Both the position numbers and the translations under genes were made by a program. 8,478 nucleotides of DNA from Desulfovibrio sp. (GTDB lineage Bacteria; Desulfobacterota; Desulfovibrionia; Desulfovibrionales; Desulfovibrionaceae). The stretch is taken from the NCBI GenBank assembly GCA_022837365.1, contig JALHHV010000042.1:9724-18201 (forward strand), written 5' to 3'. The notes beneath the pieces are model-generated. The model ran no database searches, was not told the origin of the DNA, and was given only the letters and a program-made list of their open reading frames with translations. This document shows positions 4,850 through 8,478 of the stretch, one piece after another (positions within the stretch are counted from its first letter, which is position 1; each line of letters begins with the position of its first letter).

Positions 4850-6467
4850 CGGGCTTTACCCCCGTGAAATCGTAGGGGCCGTGCGTGACCACGGGCTCGG
4901 CGTCGAAGTTGTGGTGCGGCGGCGGCGACGGCGCCATCCATTCCAGCGTTGCCGCGCCCCACGGGTTGCGGCCCACGGGCTTGCCGTGCCGGATGCCCCG
5001 CCACAGGTTCCAGAACATCAGCAGCAGCCCCGTGGCCAGCACCCACGAGCCCATGGTGGAGAAGAAGTGCCCCTCGGCGTACTTGGGCAGGTAATCGTAG
5101 TAGCGGCGCGGCATGCCCTGCAAGCCCAGGATGAACATGGGGAAGTACAGCAGGTTGAAGCCCACGAAGGCAATGAGGCACGACCAGTTGGCCATGCGCT
5201 TGTCGTACATCCGCCCGTAGATCTTGGGGAACCAGTAGTGCATGGCTCCGAACAGCCCGAAGCCCATCCCCCCGAAGATCACATAGTGGAAGTGCGCCAC
5301 CACGAAGTAGGTGTCGTGCACGTGCACGTTGGTGCCCGCGGACCCCAGCACGAGGCCGGTGAGCCCGCCGATGGAGAACAAAAAGATGAACGCCAGCGCG
5401 TACCACAGCGGCGGCTCCACCCGGATGGAGCCCTTGTACAGCGTGGACACCCAGTTGAAGACCTTGATGGCCGAGGGAATGGCCACCACGAAGGTCAGGA
5501 ACGAGAAGACCATCACCGCCGTGTCGCTCATGCCGCTGACGAACATGTGGTGCGCCCACACCAGCGACCCGGCGAAGGCGATGGCAAGGCTGGAGAAGGC
5601 GATCATCTTGTAGCCGAAGATGGGCTTGCGCGCGAACACCGGAAGAATTTCCGAGATCACGCCCATGGCGGGCAGGATCATGATGTACACCGCCGGGTGC
5701 GAGTAGATCCAGAACAGGTGCTGGTACAGGATGGGGTCGCCCCCGCGCGAGGGGTCGAACAGCCCCACCCCAAGCACCCGCTCGGCGAAGATGAGCAGCA
5801 CGGTGATGCCGAGGATGGGCGTGGCCAGCACCTGTATCCACCCGGTGGCGTACAGCGACCAGCAGAACAGCGGCAGGCGGGTCCAGGTCATGCCGGGGGC
5901 GCGCAGCCGGTGCAGGGTGGTGATGAAATTGAGCCCGGTGAGGATGGACGAGAAGCCCAGGATGAACACGGCGATGACCGCCACATCGACGTTGGTGGTG
6001 GTCACCGCGCTGAACGGCACGTAGAAGGTCCAGCCCGTGTCCGGCGCGCCCTTGCCCGTGACCAGCGAGAGCACGGCCAGCGCCGCGCCGATGATGTACA
6101 GCCACCACGAGAGGATGTTCAGCCGGGGAAACGAGACATCCTCGGCCCCGATCTGGATGGGCAGGAAGATGTTGCCGAACGCGGCGGGAATGCTGGGAAT
6201 GACCACCAGGAAGATCATCACCACGCCATGCAGGGTGAACAGCGCGTTGTAGGTCTGCGGCCCCATGATGGTGCGGCCCGGCGCGACCAGTTCGAGCCGG
6301 ATCAGGAAGCCCAGCGCAAGCCCCACCAGGAACATGGTGACGATGCAGTAGAGGTACAGCATGCCGATGCGTTTGTGGTCGGTGCTGAACAGCCACGAGG
6401 CGAGCCCCCCTTTCGTGCCGGGCAGCGGCTGGAAGAAGCTCGGGTGGTCGTGCGCGTCTGCGCTCAT
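4842..6467 (-). CDS. coxA: Cytochrome c oxidase subunit I (heme-copper oxygen reductase, A2 type)
   Basis: Catalytic subunit that reduces O2 to water at a heme-CuB centre and pumps protons across the inner membrane. The 541 residues form about 12 helices. Ligands visible: His80 and His394 for the low-spin heme, His392 for the high-spin heme, and His257, His306, His307 for CuB, with Tyr261 placed for the His-Tyr crosslink. The K-path Lys335 (PSAIKVFNW) is present. The D-path entry is Asp110, with Asn117 (AEDVSFPRLN). The usual HPEVY glutamate is Ala259, and the preceding residues give YSHPAVY, the mark of A2-type oxidases, as in Thermus caa3. I chose the ATG at 6467 because AGGAGA lies 8 bases upstream; the open frame continues to 6668 but that stretch is low-complexity and overlaps the SCO gene. 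With ctaB but no ctaA nearby, its high-spin heme is probably o-type. Confidence 0.97.
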   Translation of the reverse strand: MSADAHDHPSFFQPLPGTKGGLASWLFSTDHKRIGMLYLYCIVTMFLVGLALGFLIRLELVAPGRTIMGPQTYNALFTLHGVVMIFLVVIPSIPAAFGNIFLPIQIGAEDVSFPRLNILSWWLYIIGAALAVLSLVTGKGAPDTGWTFYVPFSAVTTTNVDVAVIAVFILGFSSILTGLNFITTLHRLRAPGMTWTRLPLFCWSLYATGWIQVLATPILGITVLLIFAERVLGVGLFDPSRGGDPILYQHLFWIYSHPAVYIMILPAMGVISEILPVFARKPIFGYKMIAFSSLAIAFAGSLVWAHHMFVSGMSDTAVMVFSFLTFVVAIPSAIKVFNWVSTLYKGSIRVEPPLWYALAFIFLFSIGGLTGLVLGSAGTNVHVHDTYFVVAHFHYVIFGGMGFGLFGAMHYWFPKIYGRMYDKRMANWSCLIAFVGFNLLYFPMFILGLQGMPRRYYDYLPKYAEGHFFSTMGSWVLATGLLLMFWNLWRGIRHGKPVGRNPWGAATLEWMAPSPPPHHNFDAEPVVTHGPYDFTGVKPDA

Positions 6468-6565
6468 GCGATGGTCTCCTGTGTCTGGTGCGGGCCGTGC
6501 GGACTGCCGGACTCTGCCGGGGCGGTCTTTGTCGATGGACTCGATACGGTACGGTGGCGCGCCGC

Positions 6566-7642
6566 CTAGCCCGGCGGCGGGCCGGACGGAGGAGTGCCGG
6601 ACGGGGGTGTACCGGACGGGGGCGTGTCTCCCGGTCCCTTGCGTTCCTTGCGGCGCGGGCCTCCCCACACCAGCACGAACAGCAGCACCGCCGCGCCGAA
6701 CAGGATGATGATCCCGGCGATGCGCATAAAATCGAACACGTAGCGCCGCCCTTCCGGGTCGTAGGTGAAGCAGTACGACAGCACGCGCTTCACCGACAGG
6801 CCGATGGTGCCGTGCGAGGCCTCGGTGACGGCCATGGTCAGGTCGAAGGGCAGGAAGCTCTGGCCGTACAGGTAGCGCACGATCTTGCCCCCCGGCGCGG
6901 TGACGATGAGCGCCACGGGGTGGATGAAGTCGCGCCCCTGCCGGGTGAACCGGAAGCCGATGGCGTCCATGAACCTGTTGATGGAAGCAAGGTCGCCGGA
7001 CAGGAAGCGCCAGCCGTCCTCCGGATAGGCGAAATTCATGGCCGCGAAATAGTTCTGCTTCTTGCGCGCGGCCAGTTGCGGGGTGTCCGTCTCGTCAAAG
7101 CTCACGGACAGCACGCGGTACTCCTTGCCCGGTTGCAGCGAAACCTGCGGCAGCACCCGCGCCAGCGAGCTTTGCAGCATGTTGCACACCGTGGGGCAGG
7201 AATAATAGATGGGCGCGATGATCACCGGCACGTCCATCAGGGTGCGCGGGTCGACGGGGTTGCCCGCCTCGTCGCGCAGCAGGATGCCCTCGGGGATGAT
7301 GTCGCCGAGGTGCTCGTCCACCCCGGCCAGTTGCGCCTGGGAGGCCGGGTCCCCTCCTCCGGGCTGCCCTGCCGGGCCGGGCTGGCCGGACTGGCCGAAT
7401 CGGCCCGTGGTGGGCGGGGGCACCGGATGCACGTGTTCCGCTGGCGCCTGCGCGGCATCGGAGGCGGCGCCGTGGCCCTGATGGTCCCCGGTTTCGGCGG
7501 CCACGGGAACGGGGGCCGGGGCGGCGGACGGAACCGCCGCCCGGACCCCCGAGGCGAACACTGCGAGCAGGACAAGCAGCGAGGCCGTGGCGACAAGCGC
7601 GCGCACGCAGGCAACCGTCATGCGAATGGGGCGTACGCGCAT
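6566..7642 (-). CDS. SCO1/SenC-family copper chaperone with C-terminal membrane anchor
   Basis: Thioredoxin-fold protein that delivers or reduces copper for the CuA site of subunit II. From the ATG (358 residues): a signal peptide to about residue 34, then an Ala/Pro/His-rich linker (His at 54, 57, 70, 72) and a collagen-like GQ/GP stretch at ~83-96. The SCO domain carries the copper site CPTVC (Cys149, Cys153) and His241 (FIHPVALIV), plus DETDTP at 183-188. A hydrophobic helix at ~306-326 precedes a basic, probably cytoplasmic tail ending in three TPPSG repeats. Most SCO proteins are anchored by an N-terminal helix instead, though C-anchored versions exist. An ATG two codons earlier (7648) lies only one base after the AGGTG ribosome site, so I prefer 7642. 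It starts 10 bases after the c553 stop; 98 bases separate it from coxA. Confidence 0.92.
   Translation of the reverse strand: MRVRPIRMTVACVRALVATASLLVLLAVFASGVRAAVPSAAPAPVPVAAETGDHQGHGAASDAAQAPAEHVHPVPPPTTGRFGQSGQPGPAGQPGGGDPASQAQLAGVDEHLGDIIPEGILLRDEAGNPVDPRTLMDVPVIIAPIYYSCPTVCNMLQSSLARVLPQVSLQPGKEYRVLSVSFDETDTPQLAARKKQNYFAAMNFAYPEDGWRFLSGDLASINRFMDAIGFRFTRQGRDFIHPVALIVTAPGGKIVRYLYGQSFLPFDLTMAVTEASHGTIGLSVKRVLSYCFTYDPEGRRYVFDFMRIAGIIILFGAAVLLFVLVWGGPRRKERKGPGDTPPSGTPPSGTPPSGPPPG
6582..6626 (-). repeat. Three tandem 15-bp repeats coding for TPPSG
   Basis: Units 6582-6596, 6597-6611 and 6612-6626 share CCGGACGG(A/G)GG and differ only at a few positions. They encode three consecutive TPPSG pentapeptides at the C-terminal tail of the SCO protein. 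The unit is a whole number of codons, so copy number can change by slippage without breaking the frame. Confidence 0.85.
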
Positions 7643-7652
7643 CGCCATGCAC

Positions 7653-7961
7653 CTACAGCTTGGACATGTAGTCGGCCATGGCCTTCATTTCCTCGTCGGA
7701 GTAGCGCTTGACGAGGTTGGTCATGACGGCCTTCTTCTCGCCGCCGTAGCTGCCGTCGGCGTAGCCCTTCAGCTTCTTGAACAGCTCATCGGCCGTCTGG
7801 CCCTTCACGGCGTGGCCCACGCCCATGGCCTGCTTGGAGCCGTCGGCCCCGTGGCAGCCCACGCACGACTTGTACAGCGCCGCGCCGTCGGCGGCCACGG
7901 CGGCGGAAATGCCGAAGGCAAAGGCGGCACAGATGCTCATGACCACAAGAATGCGTTTCAT
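7653..7961 (-). CDS. cyf: Cytochrome c553 (periplasmic monoheme cytochrome c)
   Basis: Small soluble electron carrier of the periplasm and likely donor to the fused heme domains of subunit II. The 102-residue precursor has a signal peptide cut after AVA (residue 23), leaving a 79-residue mature protein. Heme is attached at CVGCH (mature Cys10, Cys13, His14), and Met57 is the sixth ligand. From memory the mature sequence matches D. vulgaris Hildenborough c553 almost throughout, with Thr for Lys at mature position 33. The ATG at 7961 has AGGAG seven bases upstream; the frame stays open further but runs out of phase through the neighbouring gene. It lies between its paralog and the SCO gene and is probably co-transcribed with the oxidase. 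In Desulfovibrio this cytochrome has also been discussed as a partner of formate dehydrogenase, so the oxidase may not be its only partner. Confidence 0.96.
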   Translation of the reverse strand: MKRILVVMSICAAFAFGISAAVAADGAALYKSCVGCHGADGSKQAMGVGHAVKGQTADELFKKLKGYADGSYGGEKKAVMTNLVKRYSDEEMKAMADYMSKL

Positions 7962-7985
7962 GCGAGTTCTCCTGTTCCGGTGATG

Positions 7986-8019
7986 CCGGGTTTTCCGGAC
8001 CACGCGCGGGGTGCCCCGC
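7986..8019. other. Hairpins between the two c553 genes
   Basis: The 68-base gap between the paralogs holds a GC-rich inverted repeat at 8006-8019 (GCGGG/CCCGC with a 4-base loop) and a smaller CCGG/CCGG repeat at 7986-7989 and 7995-7998. No T-run follows the first hairpin, so it is not a standard terminator. Such structures can set the ratio of two co-transcribed cytochromes by partial termination or mRNA processing; that role is inference. Confidence 0.4.
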
Positions 8020-8029
8020 CCGGGCCGGG

Positions 8030-8356
8030 CTAGAAGGAGGCCATGTGCGCGGCCAGGGCGCGCATGTCCTCGTCCGAAAGCTTTTTGGCGATTCCCGCCA
8101 TGACGACCTTTTTCGAGCCGCCGTAGCTGCCGTCCGCGTAGCCCTTGAGCTTGCCGTACAGGGCTTCGGCGGTCTGGCCCTTCACGGGCCGCGCGGCCCC
8201 CAGGGCCGCCTTGCCGCCGTCCTCGCCATGGCAGCCCGCGCACTGGGCGTACAGCGCCGCGCCGTCGGCGGCCAAGGCGGTTCCGGCTGCCGCCGGAACC
8301 CATGCCGCACAGGCCAGCAGGACGCCAAGGACCGCGCCGGAGATGCAAACCTTCAT
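8030..8356 (-). CDS. Second cytochrome c553-like monoheme cytochrome c (tandem paralog)
   Basis: Periplasmic cytochrome of 108 residues: signal peptide to about residue 29 (GTALA), then a mature part of 79 residues, exactly the length of its neighbour. Heme attachment is CAGCH (precursor Cys39, Cys42, His43), and the axial Met is residue 86 (mature 57). By position-by-position count, 48 of 79 mature residues equal those of the downstream c553. [11 protein letters not shown] is unchanged, while the Lys-rich face is reduced (KKLK becomes GKLK, and KSC becomes AQC). The ATG at 8356 has a near-perfect GGAGGTGA just upstream; the frame opens ten codons earlier without such a site. It is the first gene of the cluster, after a terminator and a possible promoter. 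Either a redundant donor or a carrier tuned to another partner is possible. Confidence 0.94.
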   Translation of the reverse strand: MKVCISGAVLGVLLACAAWVPAAAGTALAADGAALYAQCAGCHGEDGGKAALGAARPVKGQTAEALYGKLKGYADGSYGGSKKVVMAGIAKKLSDEDMRALAAHMASF

Positions 8357-8394
8357 GTCACCTCCACGGGACAAAAACGATTCCAAGTGCCCGT

Positions 8395-8424
8395 AGGATA
8401 ACGCCTGAAGGCAAAAAAAAGCAA
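8395..8424 (-). promoter_or_regulatory. Possible sigma-70-like promoter for the c553-oxidase cluster
   Basis: Read on the minus strand, TTGCTT (8419-8424) and TATCCT (8395-8400) are separated by 18 bases. A start near 8388 would leave a leader of about 30 bases before the GGAGGTGA site. The -35 matches only TTG of the consensus and overlaps the T-tract of the upstream terminator, so the call is weak. Other promoters inside the cluster cannot be excluded. Confidence 0.35.
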
Positions 8425-8450
8425 CCGCCTTCCCGCCTTGGACGGCTGCT
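8413..8450 (-). terminator. Intrinsic terminator of an upstream minus-strand unit
   Basis: On the minus strand, 8441-8449 pairs with 8421-8429 (nine pairs, two of them G-U, with a further A-U pair at 8450/8420) around an 11-base loop. Eight T follow at once (8413-8420). This is the standard Rho-independent form. It probably ends transcription of a gene beyond the right edge and isolates the cytochrome-oxidase cluster. Alternatively it is a leader attenuator if the cluster promoter lies further upstream. Confidence 0.7.
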
Positions 8451-8478
8451 GCCGCGTTTGCGCCGCCCCAAGCGCGTC

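Noticed and set aside
4881..6569. Long plus-strand open frame antisense to coxA
   Set aside because: The product is a His/Gln/Arg-rich string with no domain. It mirrors coxA, whose ligands are all intact; long antisense frames are common at this GC content.
6468..6668. 67-residue N-terminal extension of subunit I
   Set aside because: It is low-complexity, would overlap the SCO gene, and AGGAGA clearly marks the ATG at 6467.
7962..8348. Long N-terminal extension of cytochrome c553
   Set aside because: It is read out of phase through the upstream paralog. The signal peptide and ribosome site fix the start at 7961.
8403..8412. GCCTGAAGGC as a separate hairpin
   Set aside because: Only a 3-4 bp stem with a 2-4 base loop is possible; chance occurrence is likely.

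Overview
This GC-rich window looks like a Desulfovibrio-type sulfate reducer, most likely the D. vulgaris / Nitratidesulfovibrio group. The best pointer is the gene at 7653-7961: its mature product is, as I remember that protein, almost identical to cytochrome c553 of D. vulgaris Hildenborough. No database search was possible, so the assignment rests on recall and family motifs.

Layout. At the left, 1-224 is non-coding leader, followed by one plus-strand gene for an AraC-family regulator (225-1103). Everything else is one co-directional minus-strand cluster reading from right to left: an intrinsic terminator that ends an upstream unit outside the window (8413-8450), a possible promoter (8395-8424), two tandem cytochrome c553 genes, a SCO-type copper chaperone, the oxidase subunits in the order I-III-IV-II (coxA, coxC, coxD, coxB), heme O synthase (ctaB), and a small four-helix membrane protein that resembles DUF4079. 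This cluster converges on the AraC gene across a 52-base gap. No RNA gene, transposase or CRISPR array was seen.

How it works together. The c553 proteins are small periplasmic electron carriers. Subunit II carries a CuA site plus two fused c-type heme domains, and subunit I carries the heme-copper O2-reducing centre. SCO would help load CuA, and CtaB would convert heme B to heme O. No heme A synthase (ctaA) or CuB-insertion factor (ctaG/cox11) lies here, so an o-type high-spin heme is likely. That agrees with the cc(o/b)o3 oxidase I recall being described for D. vulgaris Hildenborough. The proton-path signature YSHPxVY in subunit I marks an A2-type oxidase. The module gives an anaerobe a membrane oxygen reductase, probably for oxygen detoxification or transient respiration.

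The core system is therefore known rather than new. The least explained parts are a 129-base imperfect palindrome filling most of the coxB-ctaB gap, the uncharacterised last gene, the c553 duplication, the divergent CtaB motifs, and the repeat-bearing cytoplasmic tail of the SCO protein.
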